29,470 bases of DNA from Bacteroides sp. UBA7335 (GTDB lineage: Bacteria > Bacteroidota > Bacteroidia > Bacteroidales > Bacteroidaceae): contig DKPL01000071.1 in the NCBI GenBank assembly GCA_002471185.1, positions 1,201 through 30,670 of the forward strand, in the 5' to 3' direction. A program made the position numbers and the translations under genes. Positions 10,382 to 17,681 of this stretch are shown here, in pieces. Each line of letters starts with the position of its first letter. Position 1 is the stretch's first letter. The notes under the pieces were generated by a model. That model saw only the letters and a list, made by a program, of their open reading frames with translations. It did no database searches and was not told the origin of the DNA.

Positions 10382-11518
10382 ATGAAACTGAATAAAACGA
10401 TTATTGCTCCTTTTCTTTTTGCTTTAGGTCTTTTTTCTTGTTCTTCATCAGTCGAAATCCCTTCTTTAGATGCTTTTCGAGATGGCATCCATCATTGGAA
10501 TTTGGAGCATAAAGACCGTAACTACAAACGTCTTCTTCCTGAACAATACGTTGCGATAGCAGATAACTTTCTAGCTTATCAGAACGAGGATGGGGGATGG
10601 CCTAAAAATGTTGATTGGCTGGCTGTTTTACCTACCGATTCTGTTAAGAATGCCTTGAAGGAACGGTACCGACAAAGTACTTTGGATAACCGTAATACTT
10701 TTCCGCAGGTCGAATATCTTGCAGATGTTTACCGGTTGACAAAGGATGAACGTTATAAAGTAGCTGTTCTTAAAGGATTAGATTACCTGCTTTCTACTCA
10801 AAATCAAAGTGGCGGGTGGCGTGGCTGGGATGTTGATGCGATAACATTCAATGATGAAGTAACTACTGGAGCGCTAGAGCTGTTTTTAAAAATAACTCAA
10901 GGTGATGAAAGTTTTGATTGGGTGAGTTCTTCTTTGAAAGAGGATATTGCGAATGCTTATCAGTTGGGACTTGAAGCTATATTAAAATGTCAGATAGTTC
11001 AAAATGGAGTTAAGACTGCTTGGGGGCAACAACACGATCATATTACTTATCAGTCGGTTAAAGCACGCTCTTATGAATTGCCAGGCATTACAGCTAATGA
11101 AAGTTGTGATGTTATACTTTTTTTGATGAATATTCCTAACCCTTCAGATGAAATAGTAGAGTCGGTCAAAGATGCTATAGCTTGGTTAAAAAGGTCTGAA
11201 ATAAAAGGCATTCGAGTTGAGCGTATTTCACTATCAAATGAAAATATAATTAATCATGAATATCCTTATGATAATGTAGTGGTCGAAGATTCAGAAGCCA
11301 AACCTATTTGGGCTCGCTATTATGAGTTGTCTGATAATACCCCCTTTATGTGTACTCGAGCCGGACAGAAAGTTTGGACACTTTCGGATGTTAATGCTGA
11401 AAGACGTACTGGGTATGAATGGTATGGATATTGGCCTATGAAAGTATTAAAAAAATATGATACATGGATTATAAATACTAATAAGAGCGGTATAGAAATA
11501 AAAAAGGATGCCCAATAG
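10382..11518 (+). CDS. PL10 pectate lyase, lipoprotein form
   Basis: A 378-residue PL10 pectate lyase that cleaves de-esterified polygalacturonate by beta-elimination. The signal peptide ends in the lipobox LGLFSC with C20 the lipidated residue, so it is membrane anchored, probably on the cell surface or at the inner face of the outer membrane. The family core is clear: YQNEDGGWPKN near 67-76, STLDNRNTFPQVEYLADVYR near 99-118, NQSGGWRGWD, ITFNDE (N157, D158), VKARSYELPG (R229, candidate catalytic arginine) and IWARYYEL near 309-316. The length fits a single PL10 catalytic domain. It lies 8 bases after the related secreted lyase. Its final codons form the left arm of the shared terminator. Confidence 0.9.
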   Translation: MKLNKTIIAPFLFALGLFSCSSSVEIPSLDAFRDGIHHWNLEHKDRNYKRLLPEQYVAIADNFLAYQNEDGGWPKNVDWLAVLPTDSVKNALKERYRQSTLDNRNTFPQVEYLADVYRLTKDERYKVAVLKGLDYLLSTQNQSGGWRGWDVDAITFNDEVTTGALELFLKITQGDESFDWVSSSLKEDIANAYQLGLEAILKCQIVQNGVKTAWGQQHDHITYQSVKARSYELPGITANESCDVILFLMNIPNPSDEIVESVKDAIAWLKRSEIKGIRVERISLSNENIINHEYPYDNVVVEDSEAKPIWARYYELSDNTPFMCTRAGQKVWTLSDVNAERRTGYEWYGYWPMKVLKKYDTWIINTNKSGIEIKKDAQ

Positions 11519-11529
11519 GCATCCTTTTT
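11501..11529. terminator. Bidirectional terminator built into two gene ends
   Basis: A perfect 12-bp stem (AAAAAGGATGCC at 11501-11512, GGCATCCTTTTT at 11518-11529) with a 5-base loop and A/T runs on both sides. It works as an intrinsic terminator in either direction. The left arm is coding sequence of the lyase (stop at 11516-11518). The right arm reaches the stop codon of the convergent RNase G gene, 10 bases away. Confidence 0.9.
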
Positions 11530-13103
11530 TATTTGATTTCAATTTCTTCCTTCATATCAATTTCTTCTCCTCCTATACCATAAAATGTATATTCTAGGAA
11601 GGCTAGTTTTTGACTAGGAATAATTTTAATACCAAAGCCGTATTCAAATCTCCACTTCCATTTTAAAGAGAAAAATCCCTTATTAATGAAGGCTGCGATA
11701 TACGGATGGACGTGTAATGAGAATTTTTTAATTCCTAACTTATTGACTAAGTAATCAATTTTACTCTCCAATGTATCAGTAAAAAGGATTGATGACTTAA
11801 TTTTCCCTTTTCCAAAACAAGTCGGACATGTTTCTGATGTATCAACATCCATAGCCGGTCTAACTCGTTGACGGGTTATTTGCATTAATCCAAATTTACT
11901 CAATGGCAAAATGTTGTGGCGTGCTCTATCTTTTTGCATATTCGCACACATACGTTCGTAAAGTTTCTGGCGATTTTCAGCCTCACCCATATCAATAAAA
12001 TCGACAACGATAATGCCACCCATATCTCTTAATCGGAGTTGACGAGCAAGCTCATCTGCTGCTCCTAAATTTACTTCGAGGGCATTTGCTTCTTGACCAT
12101 TGGTGTTCTTGGCTCGATTTCCACTGTTTACATCTACAACATGTAGAGCCTCAGTGTGCTCAATAATTAAGTAAGCTCCGCTTTTATAGGAAATCGTTTT
12201 CCCGAACGAAGACTTAATTTGTTTTGTGATGCCAAAGTTGTCGAATATAGGAAGTTGACCTTTGTACAGTTTTACGATTTCAGCTCTTTCGGGAGCTATA
12301 AGAGTTACATAATCCTTGATTTCATGAAAAACAGTCTCATTGTTGACATAAATATTCTCAAATGAAGGATTAAATAAGTCGCGCAATAAACCCACTGCAC
12401 GGCTTGTCTCTTCGTAAATAAGCGTTGGAAGTTTTGTCGCTTTTTGTACTTTAGTGATAGCTTCTTCCCAATGTTTTAGCAGAACTTTAAGCTCTCCATC
12501 AAGTTCAGCCACACGCTTACCTTCTGCTACAGTACGCACAATAACCCCAAAGTTTTTGGGCTTAATGCTCATAAGTAACTGTTTAAGACGGGCGCGCTCT
12601 TCGCTTGATTTAATTTTTTGTGAAACAGAAACCTTGTCATTAAAAGGGATTAATACCAAATATCTTCCTGCAAATGAAAGCTCGGATGTTAATCGTGGAC
12701 CTTTTGTTGAAATTGGTTCTTTAACAATTTGCACCATTACTTCTTGTCCGGTCTTAAGTATATTGGCTATTGAACCATCTTTATCAAGATCAGGAAGTAA
12801 GGTTGCTTTAGAGATAGGGTTGAGTTTCTTTTTATCGCTTACAGTTTGTTTTACGAACTTCTCAAGGGAGTTAAATTGAGGTCCTAAGTCTAAATAATGA
12901 AGAAATGCATCTTTCTCATAGCCTACGTCTACAAAGCATGCATTTAGTCCGGGCATTATTTTTTTTACTCGTCCTAAATACATATTACCTACAGAAAAAG
13001 AAATACTTCTTCCTTCACTTTGAAGTTCCACTAAACTTTTATCTTCTAAAAGAGCAATGGAAACATCTTTGGGTTGTACGTCTACTACTAATTCACTTGT
13101 CAC
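11529..13103 (-). CDS. rng: Ribonuclease G (RNase E/G family)
   Basis: Cytoplasmic endoribonuclease for rRNA 5' processing and mRNA decay. The 524 residues hold an S1 domain at about 37-130 (GNMYLGRVKKIMPGLNACFV) and an RNase H-like/DNase I-like catalytic core. The metal-binding aspartates are visible as D324 in HVVDVNSGN and D368 in VVDFIDMGE. The zinc-link CPTCFGKG (C426, C429) holds the dimer. The length matches RNase G and lacks the long C-terminal scaffold of RNase E. The start is a GTG at 13101-13103, which gives the conserved family N-terminus (V/M)TSELVVDVQ. It is third in the order HU, 30-residue basic protein, RNase G, but a terminator-like hairpin precedes it and its leader contains a second dyad. 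Confidence 0.95.
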   Translation of the reverse strand: MTSELVVDVQPKDVSIALLEDKSLVELQSEGRSISFSVGNMYLGRVKKIMPGLNACFVDVGYEKDAFLHYLDLGPQFNSLEKFVKQTVSDKKKLNPISKATLLPDLDKDGSIANILKTGQEVMVQIVKEPISTKGPRLTSELSFAGRYLVLIPFNDKVSVSQKIKSSEERARLKQLLMSIKPKNFGVIVRTVAEGKRVAELDGELKVLLKHWEEAITKVQKATKLPTLIYEETSRAVGLLRDLFNPSFENIYVNNETVFHEIKDYVTLIAPERAEIVKLYKGQLPIFDNFGITKQIKSSFGKTISYKSGAYLIIEHTEALHVVDVNSGNRAKNTNGQEANALEVNLGAADELARQLRLRDMGGIIVVDFIDMGEAENRQKLYERMCANMQKDRARHNILPLSKFGLMQITRQRVRPAMDVDTSETCPTCFGKGKIKSSILFTDTLESKIDYLVNKLGIKKFSLHVHPYIAAFINKGFFSLKWKWRFEYGFGIKIIPSQKLAFLEYTFYGIGGEEIDMKEEIEIK

Positions 13104-13129
13104 AGTTCCTTTTTTATTTTAGATTTTAT

Positions 13130-13157
13130 AATGAACAATTTAAACTAGATGTTCATT
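13130..13157 (-). promoter_or_regulatory. Dyad in the RNase G leader
   Basis: A perfect 8-bp inverted repeat, AATGAACA at 13130-13137 and TGTTCATT at 13150-13157, lies 27 bases upstream of the GTG start. It could be a leader hairpin in the mRNA or an operator. RNase E in enterobacteria controls its own mRNA through 5' leader structure, so the same is possible here. That parallel is inference only. Confidence 0.45.
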
Positions 13158-13174
13158 GTGACCACTACTTAAAC

Positions 13175-13218
13175 AAAGAACAAACTTGAAAGACATAGGC
13201 TTCACAAGTTTGTTCTTT
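13175..13218 (-). terminator. Hairpin between the 30-residue gene and RNase G
   Basis: A perfect 14-bp inverted repeat (AAAGAACAAACTTG at 13175-13188, CAAGTTTGTTCTTT at 13205-13218) with a 16-base loop. On the - strand it is followed by TTTGTTTAAG-like T-rich sequence. It probably ends most HU/small-gene transcripts before RNase G. Confidence 0.75.
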
Positions 13219-13243
13219 ATTTCTGTCCGATTCAGACTAAAAA

Positions 13244-13336
13244 TTACTTTTTGCTTTTATGTCTGTTCTTTCTTAGTCTTTTTTTACGCTTGTGCGTAGA
13301 CATTTTATGTCTTTTTTTCTTCTTTCCGCTTGGCAT
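13244..13336 (-). CDS. 30-residue basic protein, COX24/DUF1713 (AURKAIP1-like) type
   Basis: A very short gene easily missed by length cut-offs. ATG at 13334-13336 and TAA at 13244-13246 encode 30 residues, about two thirds of them Lys, Arg or His. It begins MPSGKKKKRHKMSTHKRKKR and continues with further basic residues to KSKK. This matches my recollection of tiny Bacteroidetes proteins assigned to the COX24_C/DUF1713 family, whose mitochondrial relatives associate with the mitochondrial ribosome. A ribosome-bound role is therefore likely but inferred. It lies 34 bases downstream of HU on the same strand and is followed by a strong hairpin. Composition resembles small ribosomal proteins such as bL34/bL36, but the motif SGKKxxRHKxxTHKRKKR argues against those. 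Confidence 0.85.
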   Translation of the reverse strand: MPSGKKKKRHKMSTHKRKKRLRKNRHKSKK

Positions 13337-13370
13337 AGCTTCAAAATTTTATGGTTAATACTCTTGTTTA

Positions 13371-13646
13371 TTATTTCTTTACTGCGATTGTAAATGTCTT
13401 AGCTGGCTTAAATGCCGGGATGTTGTGCTCAGGAATGATGATCGTAGTATTTTTAGAAATGTTACGAGCTGTTTTTTGTGCTCTTTTCTTTACTATGAAA
13501 CTTCCAAATCCACGGAGGTAAACATTCTCTTCTTTCTCCAAAGAATCTTTTACTGCATCCATAAACGCCTCAACTGTAGTAAGCACTACTGTCTTATCAA
13601 TTCCGGTATTTTTTGCAATTTCGTTTACAATATCTGCTTTAGTCAT
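13371..13646 (-). CDS. hup: HU-family DNA-binding protein
   Basis: Nucleoid protein that bends and compacts DNA, acting as a dimer. The 91 residues from the ATG at 13644-13646 begin MTKADIVNEIAKNTGI, the typical HU/IHF helix pair. The beta-arm region follows (VYLRGFGSFIVKKRAQKTAR) and then NTTIIIPEHNIPAFKPAKTF. The family arm tip RNP is here HNI-PAF, as in many Bacteroidetes HU proteins. The frame is open 32 codons further upstream, but those residues have no family similarity and would overlap the promoter box at 13697-13704, so I reject the longer form. It is first in its cluster, upstream of the 30-residue protein and divergent from mutY. Confidence 0.93.
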   Translation of the reverse strand: MTKADIVNEIAKNTGIDKTVVLTTVEAFMDAVKDSLEKEENVYLRGFGSFIVKKRAQKTARNISKNTTIIIPEHNIPAFKPAKTFTIAVKK

Positions 13647-13696
13647 TTTTTCCTTAAAAAAAATATTATTACTTTGTTTTCTAAATTTTCGGAGTG

Positions 13697-13704
13697 CAAA
13701 TATA
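13697..13704 (-). promoter_or_regulatory. Promoter -7 box for HU
   Basis: On the - strand this reads TATATTTG, a full match to the Bacteroides -7 element TAnnTTTG. A TTTG at 13721-13724 is 16 bases upstream, shorter than the usual 19-21, so the -33 assignment is weak. A transcript starting near 13690 would have a leader of about 45 nt. Confidence 0.6.
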
Positions 13705-13769
13705 TGGCTTTTTAGGCTCGCAAAAAAATATATTCTATACAATTTTCCAAAAAAGTGGCTCCATTAAGG

Positions 13770-13798
13770 TTTGTTAGGTAGAAAATGAACTATTTTTG
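13770..13798 (+). promoter_or_regulatory. Candidate mutY promoter
   Basis: TTTG at 13770-13773 and TATTTTTG at 13791-13798, spaced 17 bases. The -7 box is a perfect TAnnTTTG match and the spacer is a little short. It would give a leader of about 170 nt before mutY. The 328-bp divergent region 13647-13974 otherwise holds only the HU promoter box and AT-rich sequence. Confidence 0.5.
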
Positions 13799-13974
13799 CC
13801 TTTACTGTTATTCAATTGGTTAGCTATTTGTCGGCTTTGTTCTAGTTAATATCAGATCCATTGATAAATGGTTTTTGCCTATTGTTATTGATTTGTTTGT
13901 TTGGGATCAACCGTGAACTAACTTTAATTTATTATTATTTTCATCATCTTAATTATTACTATATCGATTTTAAA

Positions 13975-15015
13975 ATGATTCGTTTTAGCACATCTTTAAT
14001 TGCTTGGTATGAGCATCATCAACGTGAACTGCCTTGGCGTGATTCAAAAGATCCCTATCTAATTTGGATCTCTGAGATTATCTTGCAACAGACGCGTGTG
14101 GCACAAGGGTATGACTATTTTGTTCGTTTTATAAATCGTTTTCCTGATTTAACTAGTTTAGCTGAAGCTTCAGAAGATGAAGTATTGAAATTTTGGCAAG
14201 GGCTAGGATATTATTCGCGTGCGCGTAATTTATATAGAGCTGCCAAAAGTATGAATGGAACTTTTCCGACTACCTATGATGGAGTTTTGGCTTTAAAGGG
14301 GGTAGGTGAATATACGGCAGCTGCTATTTGCTCTTTTGCTTATGATATGCCTCATGCTGTTGTTGATGGAAATGTATATCGAGTTCTAGCTCGATATTTG
14401 GGTATAGATACTCCCATAGACTCTACTTCTGGTAAAAAGATTTTTGCCCATTTGGCTGATGAATTACTGGATAAAGCTAACCCTGCTATTTATAATCAAG
14501 CCATTATGGATTTTGGGGCATTGCAATGTACTCCAAAATCACCACACTGTAGTTCATGTCCGCTCTGTGAATCGTGTTTTGCTTATGCCGAGGGTGTTAT
14601 TGATTCATTGCCGGTTAAATCTACTAAGACAAAAGTATCCAATCGTTACCTCAATTATTTTTATGTGAAACAAGGTGATTTCATTTATTTACATAAAAGA
14701 ATTGGGAATGATATCTGGAAGAATCTTTACGAACTTCCTTTAATCGAAACCCTAGAACCTACTGATGAGAATGAACTAATAAGACTTGAGCCTTTTCAGA
14801 AGCTCTTTGGAGGCTACTCTTCACTATCTTTTCGTTTGCTTTCTAAAAATATTAAGCATGTACTTTCTCATCGGATATTGTATGCAAACTTTTATGAAAT
14901 AACTCTTCCTGAAAATGAACAAATCTTACCAGATAACTTAAAGATATCTACTGCTGAAATAGAACAATACGCAGTGCCAAAACTTATACATCTCTTTCTG
15001 GAAAAATATATGTAA
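13975..15015 (+). CDS. mutY: A/G-specific adenine DNA glycosylase MutY
   Basis: Base-excision repair enzyme that removes adenine mispaired with 8-oxoguanine. The catalytic glutamate lies in WISEIILQQTRV. The helix-hairpin-helix is LKGVGEYTAAAI and the catalytic aspartate is in AVVDGNVYRVLAR. The [4Fe-4S] ligands follow the exact C-x6-C-x2-C-x5-C spacing in CTPKSPHCSSCPLCESC. The C-terminal NUDIX-like domain that recognises 8-oxoG spans about 225-340 (LHKRIGNDIWKNLYELPLIE). The start at 13975 gives the normal N-terminus MIRFSTSLIAWYEHHQRELPWR. An open extension to 13861 encodes a Tyr-rich hydrophobic stretch unlike the family and is rejected. It heads a mutY-ssb-gldE-PPTase cluster. Confidence 0.95.
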   Translation: MIRFSTSLIAWYEHHQRELPWRDSKDPYLIWISEIILQQTRVAQGYDYFVRFINRFPDLTSLAEASEDEVLKFWQGLGYYSRARNLYRAAKSMNGTFPTTYDGVLALKGVGEYTAAAICSFAYDMPHAVVDGNVYRVLARYLGIDTPIDSTSGKKIFAHLADELLDKANPAIYNQAIMDFGALQCTPKSPHCSSCPLCESCFAYAEGVIDSLPVKSTKTKVSNRYLNYFYVKQGDFIYLHKRIGNDIWKNLYELPLIETLEPTDENELIRLEPFQKLFGGYSSLSFRLLSKNIKHVLSHRILYANFYEITLPENEQILPDNLKISTAEIEQYAVPKLIHLFLEKYM

Positions 15016-15018
15016 ATA

Positions 15019-15050
15019 TTTGTTTTATGTAGTATTTCTGTTTATTTTTG
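15019..15050 (+). promoter_or_regulatory. Canonical Bacteroides promoter for ssb
   Basis: TTTG at 15019-15022, a 20-base spacer, then TATTTTTG at 15043-15050. Both elements and the spacing fit the primary-sigma consensus of Bacteroides. It begins 3 bases after the mutY stop and gives ssb a leader of about 20 nt. Confidence 0.85.
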
Positions 15051-15078
15051 GCACATAATATTGATAAAATAGAATAAT

Positions 15079-15519
15079 ATGTCTGTAAATAAAGTAATAT
15101 TGTTAGGTAATGTGGGTAAAGACCCTGAGGTGAGATATTTGGATACAGGAATAGCAGTTGCTACTTTTCCATTGGCAACTACTGATCGAGCATATACTTT
15201 GGCTAATGGTACTCAAGTACCCGAGCGTACAGAGTGGCACAACTTGGTTTTGTGGCGTGGGTTGGCTGAGACTGCAGAGAAATATATACATAAGGGTGAT
15301 AAACTTTATGTAGAAGGAAAAATTAGAAGTCGTTCTTATGATGACCAAAGTGGAGCTAAGCGATACATTACAGAGATATTTGTAGACAATATGGAAATGC
15401 TTACCCCAAAAGGTACTGGTGCGTCGGCGGCTTCACAACAAAGTACTTTTACGCAGTCGAGCCAGCCGCAAGTTACTCCTGCACAAGATAACTCAACAAC
15501 GGATGATTTACCGTTCTAA
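15079..15519 (+). CDS. ssb: Single-stranded DNA-binding protein
   Basis: SSB coats single-stranded DNA in replication, recombination and repair and recruits partner proteins through its acidic tail. The OB fold covers residues 1-110, starting MSVNKVILLGNVGKDPEVRY, with RTEWHNLVLWRGLAETAEKY and GDKLYVEGKIRSRSYDDQSG. A Gln/Ser/Thr-rich flexible linker follows, and the end is the conserved tip DDLPF. Length (146) is typical of Bacteroidetes SSB. It has its own strong promoter directly after mutY, and an inverted repeat separates it from gldE. Confidence 0.96.
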   Translation: MSVNKVILLGNVGKDPEVRYLDTGIAVATFPLATTDRAYTLANGTQVPERTEWHNLVLWRGLAETAEKYIHKGDKLYVEGKIRSRSYDDQSGAKRYITEIFVDNMEMLTPKGTGASAASQQSTFTQSSQPQVTPAQDNSTTDDLPF

Positions 15520-15529
15520 GATATATAAA

Positions 15530-15563
15530 TTATCAAAAGATGAAATCTTTCGCCTTTTGATAA
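15530..15563 (+). terminator. Hairpin between ssb and gldE
   Basis: Perfect 10-bp stem, TTATCAAAAG at 15530-15539 and CTTTTGATAA at 15554-15563, loop of 14 bases, followed by CTATTGTTTAATT. The weak T tract suggests partial termination, which would lower gldE/PPTase expression relative to ssb. Confidence 0.6.
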
Positions 15564-15589
15564 CTATTGTTTAATTAAAATAGACAACT

Positions 15590-16930
15590 TTGGATTCTGA
15601 CGATTATTTTAGTTGGTTGACCGATATTTTTAACGGTATAACTGTCAATTCTCCCTCTTTTTCTGCAATACTTGCTATCGTGGCAGCTGGTTTACTTCTG
15701 CTTGCATCAGGTTTTGCTTCTGCTTCTGAAATAGCCTTCTTTTCGCTCTCTCCATCTGATTTAAGCGATATTGAAGAGCAAAAACATCCTTCTGACGAAA
15801 AAATTAGTAATTTGCTCGATAACTCAGAAAGTCTTCTTGCAACAGTTCTCATCACAAATAACTTTGTGAATGTAACAATCATTATGCTTTGCAACTTTTT
15901 CTTTATGAATGTATTTGTGTTTCATTCAGTAATTGCAGAGTTTGTTATTCTTACTGTTGTGTTGACCTTCTTATTATTACTTTTTGGCGAGATTATGCCG
16001 AAAATATACTCTACACAAAAAACATTAAAGTTTTGTCGTTTTGCTGCTCCTGGAATCTATTTTCTGCGTAAAGTCTTTAAACCATTATCATTTCTGTTGG
16101 TTCGTTCTACTGCATTTTTAAATAAATACTTTTCACGCAAACGACATAATATCTCTGTTGATGAATTATCACAAGCTTTCGATTTGACCGATAAGGCTGA
16201 ACTTAAGGAGGAAAACAATATTTTAGAGGGAATTATTCGTTTTGGTGGAGAAACAGCAAAAGAGGTGATGACTTCTCGACTTGATGTCTTTGATTTGGAT
16301 ATTCATACACCTTTCAAAGAAGTGATGAAGTGTATTATTGATAATTCTTATTCTCGTATACCTGTTTATGCTGATACGCGTGATAATATAAAAGGGGTGC
16401 TTTATATAAAAGATTTACTTCCATATCTGACAAAAGGAGAGAACTTTCGTTGGCAATCTCTGATACGTCCTGCCTATTTTGTTCCTGAAACCAAAATGAT
16501 AGATGATTTATTGCGTGACTTTCAAACCAATAAAATTCATATTGCCATTGTTGTTGATGAATTTGGTGGCACTTCGGGCATTGTTACCATGGAAGATATC
16601 ATTGAAGAAATTGTGGGTGAAATACACGATGAATATGATGATGAGGAGCATGTATTTACTATGATAAATGATCATACCTGGATTTTTGAAGCTAAAACTC
16701 TTTTGACTGATTTCTTCAAGATAACAAAGGCGGATGAAGACGACTTTGAGAAAGTATGGGGTGAGGCTGATACTCTGGCTGGTTTACTACTTGAGATTAA
16801 AGGTGAATTTCCTAAACTGAATGAGGTTGTAACTTACGATCATTATGAGTTTGAGGTGCTCGAAATGGACAATCGTAGAATCTTAAAGGTTAAGTTTACG
16901 ATAAATGAACCTATTGAGGAAGATGATTAG
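15590..16930 (+). CDS. gldE: GldE-type CNNM/CBS membrane protein (CorC/HlyC family)
   Basis: Inner-membrane protein of 446 residues. The N-terminal CNNM (DUF21) domain has about four hydrophobic segments (residues 20-45, 85-110, 113-135 and around 150), including ASGFASASEIAFFSLSPSDL. Two CBS domains follow at about 205-330 (MTSRLDVFDLD, IDNSYSRIPVYAD, IVVDEFGGTSGIVTMEDIIEEIVGE). The CorC_HlyC transporter-associated domain closes it at about 345-440. The start is a TTG at 15590 giving (L/M)DSDDYFSWLTDIF, with no better start nearby. GldE was named for gliding motility in Flavobacterium, but this lineage does not glide. Its role here is probably ion transport or envelope-related. It ends 3 bases before the PPTase gene. 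Confidence 0.87.
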   Translation: MDSDDYFSWLTDIFNGITVNSPSFSAILAIVAAGLLLLASGFASASEIAFFSLSPSDLSDIEEQKHPSDEKISNLLDNSESLLATVLITNNFVNVTIIMLCNFFFMNVFVFHSVIAEFVILTVVLTFLLLLFGEIMPKIYSTQKTLKFCRFAAPGIYFLRKVFKPLSFLLVRSTAFLNKYFSRKRHNISVDELSQAFDLTDKAELKEENNILEGIIRFGGETAKEVMTSRLDVFDLDIHTPFKEVMKCIIDNSYSRIPVYADTRDNIKGVLYIKDLLPYLTKGENFRWQSLIRPAYFVPETKMIDDLLRDFQTNKIHIAIVVDEFGGTSGIVTMEDIIEEIVGEIHDEYDDEEHVFTMINDHTWIFEAKTLLTDFFKITKADEDDFEKVWGEADTLAGLLLEIKGEFPKLNEVVTYDHYEFEVLEMDNRRILKVKFTINEPIEEDD

Positions 16931-16933
16931 CTT

Positions 16934-17563
16934 ATGGGTTTATTTGTAAATATTAAGACCGATAGCTACCATTTAGGCATTTGGAAAATAGAAGAAACAA
17001 CAGAAGAACTTCTGGATTTATTGCCTGAAAAAGAATATTATGCAGCCGAAATAGAGCGCTTTAAAACTCTTCACCGCATGCAAGAGTGGTTATCTGTGAG
17101 GGCATTACTTTATAAGCTTCTTGGTTTTCATGTTAGAGTCTTCTATCATCAATCAGGTAAACCCTATATTCCAGATTATTTTATTAGCATATCTCATACT
17201 AAAGGGTATGTAGCGGTGATGTTAAGTGATGTTGGTGAGGTTGGGGTTGATATCGAATATTATTCTCAAAGAGTACATAAGGTTGCATCTAAATACATGC
17301 GTGATGATGAAGTAGCATCAGCATTTCAGGGTGATAACACTTGGGGCTTATTGCTTCATTGGTCGGCTAAGGAAGCAATGTTCAAGATGATAAATTATAG
17401 CGAAATAGATTTTCGCAAACACCTTCATATTTTGCCATTTGAGATAGCCGAAGAAGGAATTTTTCATGCCCATGAATATAAAACAGCTCAAAACAATAAG
17501 TATAAGATACATTATTTGATAAATTCCGATTTTGTACTTACTTGGGTAGAATGTGTATCTTAG
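16934..17563 (+). CDS. 4'-phosphopantetheinyl transferase (Sfp/AcpT type)
   Basis: Transfers the phosphopantetheine arm from coenzyme A to an acyl or peptidyl carrier protein. The signature is complete: VGVDIEYY with Mg-binding D106 and E108, and WSAKEAMFK with W143, K146 and E147. An upstream FISISHTKGYVAVMLS stretch is the usual fold marker. At 209 residues it is the Sfp-like pseudo-dimeric size, not the short AcpS (about 120). It starts 3 bases after gldE and is likely translated from the same message. No carrier-protein or synthase gene is nearby, so its target is probably the housekeeping acyl carrier protein or a distant synthase. Confidence 0.9.
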   Translation: MGLFVNIKTDSYHLGIWKIEETTEELLDLLPEKEYYAAEIERFKTLHRMQEWLSVRALLYKLLGFHVRVFYHQSGKPYIPDYFISISHTKGYVAVMLSDVGEVGVDIEYYSQRVHKVASKYMRDDEVASAFQGDNTWGLLLHWSAKEAMFKMINYSEIDFRKHLHILPFEIAEEGIFHAHEYKTAQNNKYKIHYLINSDFVLTWVECVS

Positions 17564-17609
17564 ATTTAGATCATTTTAACTTCGTTTATACTCTATATTT
17601 AAATAAAAT

Positions 17610-17654
17610 AGCCGCAACATATTTCTGTTTTTAATAACAGTTTTTGTTACGGCT
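17610..17654. terminator. Terminator between convergent PPTase and tnaA genes
   Basis: AGCCGCAACA at 17610-17619 pairs with TGTTACGGCT at 17645-17654 with one mismatch. An inner stem CTGTT/AACAG lies at 17625-17629 and 17636-17640. AT-rich flanks on both sides suit bidirectional termination. Confidence 0.8.
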
Positions 17655-17681
17655 TTCCTCTCTCTCGAATATATTTTTATT

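Noticed and set aside
12454..12879. 141-codon + strand frame inside RNase G
   Set aside because: Antisense shadow of a well-supported gene, with Ser/Leu-rich random-looking composition.
12905..13189. 94-codon + strand frame across the RNase G start
   Set aside because: Overlaps the RNase G N-terminus and its leader dyads; the composition is not protein-like.
13647..13742. N-terminal extension of HU
   Set aside because: It would cover the TATATTTG promoter box and adds 32 residues absent from the family.
13861..13974. N-terminal extension of MutY
   Set aside because: The 38 extra residues are hydrophobic and Tyr-rich with no family match; the ATG at 13975 gives the normal MutY start.
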